Shown here: piece by piece, positions 38,035 to 47,621 of the stretch
How the letters are laid out: every line of letters begins with the position of its first letter
Position numbering within the stretch: position 1 is the first letter of the stretch
DNA from: Sphingomonas sp. Y38-1Y
GTDB lineage: Bacteria > Pseudomonadota > Alphaproteobacteria > Sphingomonadales > Sphingomonadaceae
DNA length: 64,000 nt
Direction: 5' to 3'
Assembly (NCBI RefSeq): GCF_032391395.1
Contig: NZ_CP135916.1
Span: 310,001 to 374,000 of the forward strand
Position numbers and translations under genes: made by a program
The notes under the pieces: model-generated
What the model was told of the DNA's origin: nothing
The model's input: only the letters and a program-made list of their open reading frames with translations
Databases searched by the model: none

Positions 38035-39792
38035 CTATAGTCCCGCGCGGTGCGGCGCCGCAACAATAACCGCCGAAACCAGTCCGCGAAGCGCGTTACC
38101 GATCAACAGGCGGTCACTGAGATCGTCGGCGCGCAGATCGGCCTCGATCGCGCGTCCGCTCGCCAGCAGCTCGGCGCGCAGCACCCCCGGCAGCAGTCCG
38201 CGCGCGGCGGGCGGCGTCAGCAGCGCGCCGTCACGCTCGACGAACAGGTTGGTGAAGCTGCCCTCGGTCAGGAACCCATCAGGATCGACGAACACGACTT
38301 CGTCCGTCCCGCCCGCCCGCCGCGCCGCGTCGTAAAAGCGCCGGTCGCTGGTCTTGTGGCGAAGGCGGAAGTTGCTCGTCGCCACCGGAAGCGGCACGAC
38401 CGCCACCCGCAGCGGCTCGGCGAACGGCGGCGGCAGCGGCGCGGTCTCGATCGCCAACGCGCCGGTCGGCGACAAGAGCAGCCGCACCCGCGCGCCCTCG
38501 CGCAGGCGAAAGGTCGCGGCCTGAAGCTCGTTGCGCGCGGCATGGCGATCGAAGGGGAAGCCGAACGTCGCCGCGCTCGCGCGCATCCGCTCGAGATGCC
38601 GCTCGAGCAGCAGCACGCCCTCGTGCGGGTCGAAGCGCATCGTCTCAATGAGGTCGAACGCGCGCGCGCCGCGAGTCAGGAACGCGCCCTTGGCCAGGCA
38701 CTCGGCCCATTCGTCGGGGGCGTTCGAATCGGCTACGATCCCCGAGCCCAGCCCCAATTCCGCGCGATCCGCGCCCGTCGGCAGCGTCAGCGTGCGGATC
38801 GCGACGTTGAAGGCGGCATCGCCGCCGGGCGACAGAGTTCCGATCGCGCCGGTGTAGAGCCCGCGCCCGCGCCCCTCGATCTCGGCGATCGCCTGCATCG
38901 CGCGCAGCTTCGGCGCGCCGGTGATCGACCCGCAGGGGAACAGTGCCGCCAGGACGTCGACGGCATCGCGGCCGGGCGAGAGCGCGGCTTCCACCGTCGA
39001 TGTCATTTGGTGGACCGTGGGATAGCGCTCGACCTCGAACAAAGCCGGCACGCGCACGCTGCCCGCTACCGCGACGCGCGACAGGTCGTTGCGCATCAGA
39101 TCGACGATCATGAGATTCTCGGCGCGCTGCTTGGGGTCGGCGGCGAGCGCGGTTGCCGCGGCATCGTCGGCCTGCGCGTCTGCCTCGCGCGGCGCGGTGC
39201 CCTTCATCGGCCGCGCGGTCAAACGGCCGCCGGTCAGCGTGAAGAACAGCTCCGGCGACAGCGACAGGTGCGTCGCCTCGCCCGTCGCGACCACCCCGCC
39301 CCAGCCCGCCCCCGACGCCGCGCGCAGCCGCGCATAGGCGGCGAGCGGATCGCCGACGATCCGCACCGTCGCCGGAAAGGTCAGGTTCGCCTGATAGATG
39401 TCACCCGCCCGGATCAGCGCGAGGACCGCGTCCAGCCGCGCGGCATAGGTCGCGAAGTCGATGGCCGGCTCCGCCTCGCCGATCCACGCCGCCCGCGGAT
39501 CGGGCAGATCCGCCGGATCGAACGCCTCGACCCGCTCGAACAGTCCGAACCACGCCAGCGGATCGGACGGCGAAACGGGGGCCCGCGCCTCGAACGCCGC
39601 GCCCGCGCCATAGGCGAGGAACCCCGCCGCATGCAGTCCCTCGGCCAGCCCCGCGCGCACGCCGTCCAGCACGCCCGCCACCTCGCCGACCGTGCGCGCG
39701 ATCAGGACGCTGCGCGGGTCGCGGAACAGCCGCGCCCCCGCGCCGCCTTCGCGCGCGTCGTCGAGCAGGACGAAAGGTGCGGTGAGCGCCAT
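38035..39792 (-). CDS. pabB: Aminodeoxychorismate synthase component I fused to 4-amino-4-deoxychorismate lyase (PabB-PabC)
   Basis: A 585-residue fusion protein. The N-terminal ~370 residues are a chorismate-utilising PabB: IRAGDIYQANLTF, MKGTAPRE, NLMIVDLMRNDLSRVA, FPCGSITGAPKLRAM and GSGIVADSNAPDEW. The C-terminal ~200 residues are a class IV PLP aminotransferase/lyase domain (DLIETMRF, LERHLERM, EGSFTNLFV). Together they give p-aminobenzoate for folate when glutamine amidotransferase PabA supplies ammonia. The start at 39792 begins the family N-terminus. Confidence 0.92.
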   Translation of the reverse strand: MALTAPFVLLDDAREGGAGARLFRDPRSVLIARTVGEVAGVLDGVRAGLAEGLHAAGFLAYGAGAAFEARAPVSPSDPLAWFGLFERVEAFDPADLPDPRAAWIGEAEPAIDFATYAARLDAVLALIRAGDIYQANLTFPATVRIVGDPLAAYARLRAASGAGWGGVVATGEATHLSLSPELFFTLTGGRLTARPMKGTAPREADAQADDAAATALAADPKQRAENLMIVDLMRNDLSRVAVAGSVRVPALFEVERYPTVHQMTSTVEAALSPGRDAVDVLAALFPCGSITGAPKLRAMQAIAEIEGRGRGLYTGAIGTLSPGGDAAFNVAIRTLTLPTGADRAELGLGSGIVADSNAPDEWAECLAKGAFLTRGARAFDLIETMRFDPHEGVLLLERHLERMRASAATFGFPFDRHAARNELQAATFRLREGARVRLLLSPTGALAIETAPLPPPFAEPLRVAVVPLPVATSNFRLRHKTSDRRFYDAARRAGGTDEVVFVDPDGFLTEGSFTNLFVERDGALLTPPAARGLLPGVLRAELLASGRAIEADLRADDLSDRLLIGNALRGLVSAVIVAAPHRAGL

Positions 39793-39869
39793 CGCGTCAG
39801 CACTGCCGCGCGAGTCGCGGCGCGGCAAGCCTCGTTGTCCGGACGCTTCCGAGCGCCTATGCCGCCAGG

Positions 39870-40532
39870 ATGACCCAGCCCCCGCTTCGCGCCACGATCA
39901 TTCCCGTCACGCCGCTCCAGCAGAACTGCACCCTGTTCTGGTGCACCGCGACGATGAAGGCGGCAGTGGTCGATCCCGGCGGCGACCTGGCGCGGATCGA
40001 GAGCGCGATCGAGCAGGCCGGGGTGACGGTCGAGAAGATCCTGCTCACCCACGGCCATATCGATCATTGCGGCGAGGCCAAGCCGCTGGCCGACAAGCTC
40101 GGCGTTCCGATCGAGGGGCCGCACGAGGCCGACCGCTTCTGGATCGCGCGGCTGGACGAGGATGGTCGCAATTACGGCATCCGCGGCGTGGTGTTCGAAC
40201 CCGATCGCTGGCTGGTCGAGGGCGAGAGCGTCACCGTCGGCGACCTGACGCTATCGGTCTGGCATTGCCCGGGCCACACGCCCGGCCATGTCGTCTTCCA
40301 CCACGCAGCCTCCAAGCTCGCGATCGTCGGCGACGTGCTGTTCAAGGGATCGATCGGCCGCACCGACTTCCCGCTCGGCGATCACGATGCGCTTATCGAC
40401 GCGATCGTCACCAAGCTGTGGCCGATGGGCGACGACACGCTGTTCCTGCCCGGTCACGGCGAGCCCAGCCGCTTCGGCGAGGAGCGGCGCAGCAACCCGT
40501 TCGTGGCTGACCGGGTGCTCGCGCGGGGCTGA
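39870..40532 (+). CDS. MBL-fold metallo-hydrolase (glyoxalase II-like)
   Basis: A 220-residue metallo-beta-lactamase-fold hydrolase. The metal motif H61-x-H63-x-D65-H66 (LLTHGHIDHCGEA), then CPGHTPGHVVFHH, and FLPGHGE are all present. It is short relative to true glyoxalase II (~255) and lacks its C-terminal glutathione-binding domain, so it is a YcbL-type hydrolase of thioesters. It is divergent from the PabB gene. Confidence 0.93.
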   Translation: MTQPPLRATIIPVTPLQQNCTLFWCTATMKAAVVDPGGDLARIESAIEQAGVTVEKILLTHGHIDHCGEAKPLADKLGVPIEGPHEADRFWIARLDEDGRNYGIRGVVFEPDRWLVEGESVTVGDLTLSVWHCPGHTPGHVVFHHAASKLAIVGDVLFKGSIGRTDFPLGDHDALIDAIVTKLWPMGDDTLFLPGHGEPSRFGEERRSNPFVADRVLARG

Positions 40533-40546
40533 ACGCCCGTCCTCAA

Positions 40547-40627
40547 CCGTTCGTCCTGAGCTTGTCGAAGGACGTGTCACGAGCGCATCGCTTGCCGCAC
40601 GTCCTTCGACAGGCTCAGGACGAACGG
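40547..40627. repeat. REP-like inverted repeat (CCGTTCGTCCTGAGCTTGTCG type, near-perfect)
   Basis: Arms CCGTTCGTCCTGAGCTTGTC(GAAGGACGTG) and its inverse ending CAGGACGAACGG pair almost perfectly over about 30 bp, with a ~20-nt centre. It lies between the convergent MBL and Crp/Fnr genes. This is the clearest member of the family in the window; close relatives are at 11071 and 60385. Confidence 0.85.
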
Positions 40628-40637
40628 ATAGGTGCCG

Positions 40638-41372
40638 CTATCGCCCCTGCGGAAGCCATCCCAGGTCGAGCCGCCGATAACGGTCGACATAGTTGGTCGC
40701 CGCCGTCAGCGCGCGTTCGTCGCGGATCGTCACGCGCTGGCCCTCGCGCGCGATCAGGCCCTCTTCCTCCAGCTGGCGAAGCATCCGGTTGACGTGGACC
40801 GCCGTCAGCCCGGTGGCATCGCCGACCTCCTCCTGCGTCAGGCTGAGCGCGAAGCTGTCCTCGATCGACTTGTCGGCGGCGCGCAACCGGCTGCGCCAGT
40901 CGAGCAGCAGCGCCCCCACCCGCGCCTTGGCCGATGTGCGGCCCAATGCCGCCAGCCGATCGGTCAGCGACACGCGCTCGATCTGCGCATAGGCCAGGAT
41001 CATCGACGCGAGCCGCGGATGCGTCTCGATCAGTAATGCCAGTGCGCTGCGATCGAACGGACAGACGACGCTTTCGGCCACCGCACAGATCGTCTCCGGC
41101 GCCTCGGGATAGACGAGCCCCGACATCCCCAGCATGTCGCCCGGAAAGTGGAAGCGCAGGATCTGCCGGCTGCCATCGTCCAGCAGCACATAGGTCATCA
41201 TCAGCCCGGTGCGCAGGATGAACAGCTCGCCCGTCTGGTCGTTGCTGCGGCGAAGGATGCCTCCGCGCTTGATCGTACGCGTGCGATCCTCCAGCCGGTC
41301 GAGCGTTTCGCGCTCCCCCGGGGTCAAGTGAATATGCTCGCTAAGGATATCGGCGAAACAACTGCCGGGCAC
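40638..41372 (-). CDS. Crp/Fnr family transcriptional regulator
   Basis: A 244-residue regulator with an N-terminal cyclic-nucleotide-binding-like domain (~15-135; GELFILRTGLMMTYVLLDDGSRQILRFHFPGDMLG) and a Crp-type HTH (~155-225; TQEEVGDATGLTAVHVNRMLRQLEEEGLI). There is no four-Cys FNR cluster. The start is a GTG at 41372. It is divergent from murA, about 157 bp apart; an inverted repeat CCAAAA-N7-TTTTGG (41447-41465) lies in that gap. Confidence 0.9.
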   Translation of the reverse strand: MPGSCFADILSEHIHLTPGERETLDRLEDRTRTIKRGGILRRSNDQTGELFILRTGLMMTYVLLDDGSRQILRFHFPGDMLGMSGLVYPEAPETICAVAESVVCPFDRSALALLIETHPRLASMILAYAQIERVSLTDRLAALGRTSAKARVGALLLDWRSRLRAADKSIEDSFALSLTQEEVGDATGLTAVHVNRMLRQLEEEGLIAREGQRVTIRDERALTAATNYVDRYRRLDLGWLPQGR

Positions 41373-41446
41373 GCTTTAGTCCCCCCCGTTTGTTCCGCTT
41401 GAAAGCAGTGGGTGGGGAGCGGCGCATTAAAGTCGATCAAATCGGC

Positions 41447-41465
41447 CCAAAAGCCTGTATTTTGG
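41447..41465. promoter_or_regulatory. Inverted repeat CCAAAA-N7-TTTTGG upstream of murA
   Basis: A 6-bp perfect inverted repeat is centred about 72 bp before murA in the divergent gap with the Crp/Fnr gene, within a short AT-richer stretch. It does not match the classical FNR or CRP consensus. An operator or a short RNA hairpin is possible. Confidence 0.3.
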
Positions 41466-41528
41466 CGGATGCCTGCGCTGGCGAGCGACCCCGTTGCGGG
41501 CGGGCGCCCGCGATCCTAGAAGCGCGCG

Positions 41529-42809
41529 ATGGACCATATCCTCATTCGCGGCGGCAATCGCCTCGTCGGCCGCATCCCCGTCTCGGGCGCGAAGAACGCC
41601 GCGCTGACGCTGATGCCCTGCGCGCTGCTCACCGACGAGCCGCTGACGCTCCGCAACCTGCCGCGCCTGGCCGATGTCGACGGCTTCGGCCACCTGCTCA
41701 ACGAGCTCGGCGTGTCGACGATGGTCGAGGGCGCGCATCCCGGCGACTTCGGACGCGTCATGACGATGCGCGCGCAGCGGCTGACGAGCACCACCGCGCC
41801 CTATGACATCGTGCGCAAGATGCGCGCGTCGATCCTGGTGCTCGGCCCACTGGTCGCGCGCGCGGGCGAGGCGACGGTGTCGCTTCCCGGCGGCTGCGCG
41901 ATCGGTAACCGGCCGATCGACCTCCACCTCAAGGCGCTGGAAGCGCTCGGCGCGGAGATCGAACTCGCGGCCGGATACGTGAAGGCGGTCGCGCCCGGCG
42001 GACGGCTGCCCGGCGGCCGCTATTCCTTCCCCATCGTGTCGGTGGGCGCGACCGAGAATGCGGTGATGGCGGCGGTACTGGCGAAGGGCACCTCGGTGCT
42101 CGACAATGCCGCGCGCGAGCCCGAGATCGTCGACCTGTGCAACTGCCTGCTGGCGATGGGTGCGCACATCACCGGTATCGGCACCGAGACGCTGACGATC
42201 GAGGGGGTCGATCGCCTGCACGGCGCGACCTATCGCGTGATGCCCGACCGGATCGAGGCAGGCAGCTATGCCTGTGCGGCGGCGATCACCGGCGGCGACC
42301 TGGAATTGGTCGGCGCGGAGGCGGGCGACATGCGCGCGACGCTCGGCGCGCTGATCGAGGCGGGCGTGACCGTCGAGGAAAAGCGCGACGCCATCCGGAT
42401 CGCCGCGCCGAACGGCTTGGGGCCGCTGACGCTGTCGACCGCGCCCTATCCGGGCTTCGCTACCGACATGCAGGCGCAGTTCATGGCGATGCTGACCCAG
42501 GCGAACGGGTCGAGCGTGCTGACCGAGACGATCTTCGAGAACCGCTACATGCACGTGCCGGAGCTCGCCCGCATGGGTGCCGACATCCAGGTGCACGGAC
42601 GCTCGGCGGTGGTGCGCGGCGTCACCGCGCTGGCGGGCGCACAGGTGATGGCGACCGACCTTCGTGCGTCGATGAGCCTCATCATCGCCGGCCTCGCCGC
42701 CAGCGGCGAGACCACCGTCAACCGCATCTATCACCTCGACCGCGGCTACGAGCGGCTGGAGGAGAAGCTTCAGGCGGTCGGCGCGGATATCGAGCGCGTC
42801 GGCGGCTGA
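41529..42809 (+). CDS. murA: UDP-N-acetylglucosamine 1-carboxyvinyltransferase MurA
   Basis: A 426-residue enzyme for the first committed step of peptidoglycan synthesis, transferring enolpyruvate from PEP to UDP-GlcNAc. Lys22 and Asn23 are in [10 protein letters not shown], the [13 protein letters not shown] loop is present, and the catalytic Cys is near residue 123 in [12 protein letters not shown], so the protein is of the fosfomycin-sensitive Cys type. Its 3' end overlaps the convergent acyltransferase gene by 40 nt. Confidence 0.98.
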   Translation: MDHILIRGGNRLVGRIPVSGAKNAALTLMPCALLTDEPLTLRNLPRLADVDGFGHLLNELGVSTMVEGAHPGDFGRVMTMRAQRLTSTTAPYDIVRKMRASILVLGPLVARAGEATVSLPGGCAIGNRPIDLHLKALEALGAEIELAAGYVKAVAPGGRLPGGRYSFPIVSVGATENAVMAAVLAKGTSVLDNAAREPEIVDLCNCLLAMGAHITGIGTETLTIEGVDRLHGATYRVMPDRIEAGSYACAAAITGGDLELVGAEAGDMRATLGALIEAGVTVEEKRDAIRIAAPNGLGPLTLSTAPYPGFATDMQAQFMAMLTQANGSSVLTETIFENRYMHVPELARMGADIQVHGRSAVVRGVTALAGAQVMATDLRASMSLIIAGLAASGETTVNRIYHLDRGYERLEEKLQAVGADIERVGG

Positions 42810-43954
42810 GCGGGCTCGACCGCGCGCAAGCCGATCAGCGGGCGTAGCCAGCGGATGCGCGATCCCACCAGATAAAAGATCGCGCACGTTGCCGCGGTGG
42901 CGCCCAGCAGGATCGCGAACTCGATCCAGGGATCGAGGCCGAGCGGCAGCGTCTCCCACGCGAAGAACACGATCGCCGCGTGGTGGATCAGGTAGAAGGG
43001 GAACACCGCCTCCCCCAGCGTCCGCCGCCAGCGATGGTCGCGGTTCCAGAAGCGCTCCGCCAGGCGGAACAGGACGAGCGTCATCGTCCAGCCCATCGCG
43101 ACGTCCGCGCCGCGCAGCGCCGCCATCGCCCAGTGTGGCGGAACCGCGTCGCCCTGCCACGTCATCTCGGCCGCCACGATGATCGCGCCGCTCAGCGCCG
43201 ACGCGAGCGCGGCGAGCTTCCAGTGCCGCTCGATCGCATCCCACAGCCGCGGCTGCGCGGCGAGCGTGAAGCCGAACAGGAACATCGGATAATAGACGAC
43301 ATGGCCCGGCCAGTCGGTGAACAGGCCCTGCTTCTCCGGGATCACGAACAGCATGCCGAGCCGGAAGAAGCCCATCAGCAGGATCGGCGCCCACAACAGG
43401 CGCAGCTCCTCGCCCAGCCATGTCGCCACACGAACGCCCGGCAAGCGACCCAGCCGCGACAGCGCGATCGTCACCATCGTGTACGCCCACAGATAGACGA
43501 CGAACCACAGATGCTCCCAGCTCGGGAACTCGCGGCCATAGAATTGGCCGATCCGCCAGTAATCGCGCGTCCAGAACGTCCAATAGCCGTGCGGATAGCC
43601 GCGCGTGGCGACCTGGATGTACATCTCGATCGGCACCAGCACGACCATGCCGAAGGCGAGCGGGACGAGCAGGCGCAGGTTGCGCGATCGCGCAAACGCG
43701 GTGTCGCTAACCGATCGGACGAACAGCATCCGGCTGGCATAGCCCGACACCGCGAACAGCAGCGACAGGCGCCACGGCGTCAAGAGCGCCATCGGCGGGA
43801 TCAGTTCGGGATAGCTGCGCTGGGTGTCGATCACCCAGTGCCACGGCGCGAACACCATACCGATATGGTAGAGGATCAGGAGCGCGAACGCCGCGATGCG
43901 CAGCCAGTCGAGGCCGTAATGCCGGCCCGCACGGACGTTCGAACCTGTCGCCAT
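42770..43954 (-). CDS. Acyltransferase_3 / OpgC-like membrane acyltransferase
   Basis: A 394-residue membrane protein with ~10 helices. The family start is [23 protein letters not shown], with a catalytic-type His in the first helix, then [12 protein letters not shown] and a C-terminal [12 protein letters not shown]. Such enzymes transfer acyl or succinyl groups to extracytoplasmic glycans or antibiotics. The start is uncertain: ATG 43954 is used here, with ATG 44002 possible. It overlaps murA at the 3' end and is divergent from ispG. Confidence 0.88.
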   Translation of the reverse strand: MATGSNVRAGRHYGLDWLRIAAFALLILYHIGMVFAPWHWVIDTQRSYPELIPPMALLTPWRLSLLFAVSGYASRMLFVRSVSDTAFARSRNLRLLVPLAFGMVVLVPIEMYIQVATRGYPHGYWTFWTRDYWRIGQFYGREFPSWEHLWFVVYLWAYTMVTIALSRLGRLPGVRVATWLGEELRLLWAPILLMGFFRLGMLFVIPEKQGLFTDWPGHVVYYPMFLFGFTLAAQPRLWDAIERHWKLAALASALSGAIIVAAEMTWQGDAVPPHWAMAALRGADVAMGWTMTLVLFRLAERFWNRDHRWRRTLGEAVFPFYLIHHAAIVFFAWETLPLGLDPWIEFAILLGATAATCAIFYLVGSRIRWLRPLIGLRAVEPAQPPTRSISAPTA

Positions 43955-44052
43955 TTGCACGCGTGCGATCCCGACCTCGCCCGGCGCCTTTCGCGCGGGC
44001 ATGGCACCGGCTATATCGGCCCCGCGTAACCGAAAGCTTAGCGAGACAATCA

Positions 44053-45177
44053 ATGTCGATCCGACCGTGGCGCGATATCCATCGCCGCCAGAGCCGCCAG
44101 ATCATGGTGGGCTCCGTCCCCGTCGGCGGCGATGCGCCCGTGACGGTGCAGACGATGACCAACACGCCGACCAGCGACGCGGGCGCGACGATCTCGCAAA
44201 TTCGCCGCTGCGAGGAAGCGGGCGCCGACATCATCAGGGTCAGCTGCCCCGACGTCGAATCGACCGCGGCGCTCGGCAAGATTGTCCGCGCGTCGCGCGT
44301 GCCGCTCGTCGCCGACATCCACTTCCACTACAAGCGCGCGCTGGAGGCGGCGGATGCGGGCGCGGCGTGCCTGCGCATCAATCCCGGCAATATCGGCTCG
44401 TCCGAACGCGTCGCCGAGGTGGTCCGTGCCGCCAAGGCCAATGGCTGCGCGATCCGCATCGGCGTCAACGCCGGTAGCCTGGAGCGCGACCTGCTCGAGA
44501 AGTACGGCGAACCCTGTCCCGAGGCGCTGGTCGAAAGCGCGCTCGACCATATCAAGCTGCTCCAGGACCATGATTTCCACGAGTACAAGGTCGCGGTGAA
44601 GGCGTCGGACGTGTTCCTCGCCGTCGCCGCTTATCAGGGGCTGGCGGAGGCCACCGACTGCCCGCTCCATCTCGGCATCACCGAGGCGGGCGGACTGATC
44701 GGCGGCACGGTCAAGTCGTCGATCGGTATCGGCAGCCTGCTCTGGTTCGGCATCGGCGACACGATCCGCGTCAGCCTCTCGGCCGAGCCCGAGGAGGAAG
44801 TGCGCGTCGGCTTCGAGATCCTGAAGGCGCTCGGCATCCGCAACCGCGGTGTCCGCGTCGTCTCCTGCCCGTCCTGCGCGCGCCAGGGCTTCGACGTGAT
44901 CCGCACTGTCCAGACGCTGGAGGAACGCCTCCAGCACATCCGCACGCCGATGAGCCTTTCGGTGCTCGGCTGCGTCGTCAACGGCCCGGGCGAGGCGCGG
45001 GAGACCGACATCGGACTGACCGGCGGCGGCGCGGGCAAGCACATGGTCTATCTTTCGGGCGTCACCGACCACACGGTCGAGGATGCCGACATGATCGACC
45101 ACATCGTCCGCCTGGTCGAAGCCAAGGCGGCGGAGCTTGAAGCGAACGAAGCAGCGACGAAGGTGGCTGCCGAGTAA
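44053..45177 (+). CDS. ispG: 4-hydroxy-3-methylbut-2-enyl-diphosphate synthase (flavodoxin/ferredoxin) IspG
   Basis: A 374-residue [4Fe-4S] enzyme of the MEP isoprenoid pathway, converting ME-cPP to HMBPP. Cluster ligands are Cys272 and Cys275 ([12 protein letters not shown]), Cys307 ([10 protein letters not shown]) and Glu314. The TIM-barrel part has [10 protein letters not shown] and ADIHFHY. The ATG at 44053 matches the family start; the frame is open to 43963 in the divergent region. The vapBC pair follows. Confidence 0.98.
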   Translation: MSIRPWRDIHRRQSRQIMVGSVPVGGDAPVTVQTMTNTPTSDAGATISQIRRCEEAGADIIRVSCPDVESTAALGKIVRASRVPLVADIHFHYKRALEAADAGAACLRINPGNIGSSERVAEVVRAAKANGCAIRIGVNAGSLERDLLEKYGEPCPEALVESALDHIKLLQDHDFHEYKVAVKASDVFLAVAAYQGLAEATDCPLHLGITEAGGLIGGTVKSSIGIGSLLWFGIGDTIRVSLSAEPEEEVRVGFEILKALGIRNRGVRVVSCPSCARQGFDVIRTVQTLEERLQHIRTPMSLSVLGCVVNGPGEARETDIGLTGGGAGKHMVYLSGVTDHTVEDADMIDHIVRLVEAKAAELEANEAATKVAAE

Positions 45178-45214
45178 GGTCCTGTGGTACGGCTCGGGTC
45201 CTGGAGACGCGACC

Positions 45215-45460
45215 ATGACCTATCATGCCAAGGTGATTGCAGGCGGTAAGATCGTCATCCCGGCCGAGCTTCGCCGTGAGCTTGGCATCAAGGATGGCGA
45301 TCGACTAGTCATCGAACGCGATGAGACAGGCGCGATCACGGTCAAGACGTACGAGCAGGTTGTCCGCGAAGTTCAAACGCTGTTTCGGCCGCTCGTCGAC
45401 GCCGGCGACAGTGTCGACAAGTTCCTGACGGAGCGCCGCGCGAACTGGGGCGAGGAATGA
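45215..45460 (+). CDS. vapB: AbrB/MazE-type antitoxin of a VapBC pair
   Basis: An 81-residue protein with an N-terminal SpoVT/AbrB swapped-hairpin DNA-binding domain (YHAKVIAGGKIVIPAELRRELGIKDGDRLVIERDE) and a C-terminal tail that should wrap the toxin. GGAGA precedes the ATG at 45215. The stop overlaps the toxin start as ATGA. It probably represses its own promoter in the 37-bp gap after ispG or is read through from ispG. Confidence 0.92.
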   Translation: MTYHAKVIAGGKIVIPAELRRELGIKDGDRLVIERDETGAITVKTYEQVVREVQTLFRPLVDAGDSVDKFLTERRANWGEE

Positions 45461-45837
45461 GTGTCGTCCTGGACGCTTCGGCGATCCTTGCCGTGCTCCT
45501 CGACGAGCCTGGAAGGGAGCGTGTGCTGCCTGTGATGACCGGCGCCTTCGTTTCGTCGGTCAATCTCGGCGAGGTTCTGTCGCGAGCTGTCGATCAGGGA
45601 TTTGATGTCGATCAGACCGCCAGCGGATTAGCGCGCCTGGAAATGCAGATCATGCCCTTCGCACATGCCGACGCGATCGAGGCCGCGCGTCTCCGGCTGA
45701 CGACCAAGCGAGTCGGTGCGTCGCTGGGTGACCGGGCCTGTCTTGCACTCGCTCAGCGCCTCCGCCTCCCCGTTCTTACCGCGGATCGCGCATGGTCATC
45801 GCTCGGCCTGGCCGTCGAGATCGTGCAGATCCGTTGA
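45457..45837 (+). CDS. vapC: PIN-domain ribonuclease toxin VapC
   Basis: A 126-residue PIN toxin. The four acidic active-site residues are Asp6 (VVLDASAI), Glu39 (NLGEVLSR), Asp92 (LGDRACLALA) and Asp110 (LTADRAW). VapC toxins cleave tRNA or rRNA and are neutralised by the VapB antitoxin encoded upstream. The EamA transporter gene appears to start with TTG within its stop codon region (TTGA), tying transporter expression to the module. Confidence 0.93.
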   Translation: MSVVLDASAILAVLLDEPGRERVLPVMTGAFVSSVNLGEVLSRAVDQGFDVDQTASGLARLEMQIMPFAHADAIEAARLRLTTKRVGASLGDRACLALAQRLRLPVLTADRAWSSLGLAVEIVQIR

Positions 45838-46727
45838 ACCGCGCGGTCTCGCCAGCGCTCGCCTTTGCCGCCGCGGTCGCCGGGATCGCGGTGTTCTCGG
45901 GCATGGATGCGATCATGAAGGGGCTGGTGCTGGGCATCGGCGCCTATACCGCGCTGTTCTGGCGCAACGTCGTCGGCGTGGTGCTGAGCGGCGTACCCTA
46001 TTTCGCACGCCCTCGCCCGCCGCTCAGCCGAGCGGGGATCAGGCTCCATCTCGCCCGCGGCGTCATCACCACGGTCATGTCGTGGCTGTTCTTCTGGGGC
46101 CTAGCGCGCGTGCCGATGGCGCAGGCGATCGCGCTCAGCCACATCGCCCCGCTCCTCTCGCTGTTCCTCGCCGCATGGCTGCTGGGGGAGACGATCGGGC
46201 GGCGGACGATCCTTGCCTCGCTCATCGCCTTTGCCGGCGTGCTCGTGATCCTGGCGGGTCAGGCGAATGCGGAGATGGGGCCGGACGCGTTTCGCGGCGC
46301 GGTCGCGGTGCTCGCCTCGGCGCTCTGCTATGCGGTCAACATCATCCTGATGCGCCGCCAGTCGCAGCTCACCGGCCCGGGCGAGATCGCCTTCTTCCAG
46401 TCGCTGATCGTCGCGGCGGTCTATGCGATCGGTGCGCCGTGGCTGGCCGACTGGCCGGAGGGACGCTGGGTCGAGATCGTCGGCGCGGCGTGCCTGGCGG
46501 TCGTGTCGCTGGCGCTGCTCGGCTGGGCCTATGCCCATGCGCCCGCAAGCGTGCTGGCACCGAGCGAATATACCGCCTTCATCTGGGCCTCGATCCTCGG
46601 TTTCATCGTGTTCGGCGAGTCGCTGTCGGTGTGGACGCTGGCGGGCGCGGTGCTCATCATCGGCGGCTGTCTGTGGGCGGTGACTGGCCGCCGCGCCGTG
46701 CCGATGGCAGAGGCGGCGCTGCCATGA
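45834..46727 (+). CDS. EamA/DMT family transporter
   Basis: A 297-residue inner-membrane protein with ten predicted helices arranged as two EamA repeats (ALFWRNVVGVVLSG, LFFWGLARVPMAQAIALSHIAPLLSLFLAAWLLGE, and YTAFIWASILGFIVFGESLSVWTLAGAVLIIGG). The substrate is unknown; the family exports amino acids or nucleosides and related metabolites. The likely start is TTG 45834 overlapping the vapC stop; an ATG at 45792 inside vapC is the alternative. The stop overlaps the GNAT start as ATGA. Confidence 0.9.
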   Translation: MNRAVSPALAFAAAVAGIAVFSGMDAIMKGLVLGIGAYTALFWRNVVGVVLSGVPYFARPRPPLSRAGIRLHLARGVITTVMSWLFFWGLARVPMAQAIALSHIAPLLSLFLAAWLLGETIGRRTILASLIAFAGVLVILAGQANAEMGPDAFRGAVAVLASALCYAVNIILMRRQSQLTGPGEIAFFQSLIVAAVYAIGAPWLADWPEGRWVEIVGAACLAVVSLALLGWAYAHAPASVLAPSEYTAFIWASILGFIVFGESLSVWTLAGAVLIIGGCLWAVTGRRAVPMAEAALP

Positions 46728-47200
46728 CGCTGATCCGCCCTGCCCGCCCCAAAGACGCCGCCCTCATCCACCGCTTCGTCAGCGAACTCGCCGCGTTCGA
46801 GCGCGAGCCCGATGCGGTCGAGGCGACACCCGAAAGCTTCGCCGCCGCCCTGTTCGCCGATCCGCCCGCGGCGGAGGCGGTGATCGCCGAACGGGGCGGC
46901 GAGCCGGTCGGCTTCGCGCTCTGGTTCCACAATTTCTCGACATGGAAGGGCCAGCGCGGTCTCTATTTGGAGGACCTCTACGTCACCCCCGCCGCTCGCG
47001 GGCATGGGGTCGGCCGCGCGCTGCTGATCCATCTCGCGCAGATCGCCGTCCAGCGGGGCTGCGCGCGGTTCGAATGGTCGGTGCTCGACTGGAACCAGCC
47101 GGCGATCGATTTCTACCGCTCGATGGGCGCGGTCGGCATGGACGAGTGGACGATCCAGCGCGTCGAGGGCGAAGCGCTCACCGCGCTCGCATCAAAGTAG
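46724..47200 (+). CDS. GNAT family N-acetyltransferase (diamine-type)
   Basis: A 158-residue GNAT resembling spermidine/diamine acetyltransferases: RPARPKDAALIHRFVSELAAFE, FHNFSTWKGQRGLYLEDLYVTPAARGHGVGRALL (acetyl-CoA site) and FEWSVLDWNQPAIDFYRSMGA. It probably acetylates a small amine. It is co-translated with the EamA transporter, which could export the acetylated product (inference). Its end overlaps the convergent DUF1489 gene by 9 nt. Confidence 0.92.
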   Translation: MTLIRPARPKDAALIHRFVSELAAFEREPDAVEATPESFAAALFADPPAAEAVIAERGGEPVGFALWFHNFSTWKGQRGLYLEDLYVTPAARGHGVGRALLIHLAQIAVQRGCARFEWSVLDWNQPAIDFYRSMGAVGMDEWTIQRVEGEALTALASK

Positions 47201-47587
47201 CGCAAGCGCGCTCAGTTCACCGATCATCCGCGGCGGCATCGATGCGATCGCCGCGCCGGCTTCGCCCAGATCGAGCGGCGCGTCGGCCACCTCCAGATAC
47301 CGCCAGCCCTGATGCGCGCGTCGGGGCCGCGCCTGGACGAGGATCAGCGCAGGATCGATGTGGATCGCGATGCGGCCATTGTCGGCCTCGCCGAAGCCCA
47401 GGATCGGCGACCGCGCGACCAGCGCGTGCTTGTGGATCCAGAACAGCGATCCCTGCCCCGCAATCTCCTCGTGCCGCTTGGGGAGGTAGCGGGTCGTGAC
47501 GATCGGCGCGGCGCGCCCGGCGAACCACTGGCGGATATCGTCGAGGCTGTCGGCGCCGTAGGCGACCTTGGTGATGTGGACGGGCAT
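47192..47587 (-). CDS. DUF1489 family protein
   Basis: A 131-residue alphaproteobacterial protein: HITKVAYGADSLDDIRQWF, then TRYLPKRHEEIAGQGSLFWIHKHALVARSPILGF and GWRYLEVADAP. Its function is unknown, but the H-K-H and W-x-H positions are conserved in the family as recalled. It lies 34 nt downstream of mgtE on the same strand. Confidence 0.9.
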   Translation of the reverse strand: MPVHITKVAYGADSLDDIRQWFAGRAAPIVTTRYLPKRHEEIAGQGSLFWIHKHALVARSPILGFGEADNGRIAIHIDPALILVQARPRRAHQGWRYLEVADAPLDLGEAGAAIASMPPRMIGELSALALL

Positions 47588-47621
47588 TGCCTCGCCGATG
47601 TGGTCGGCAAGGGTGCTGCGA

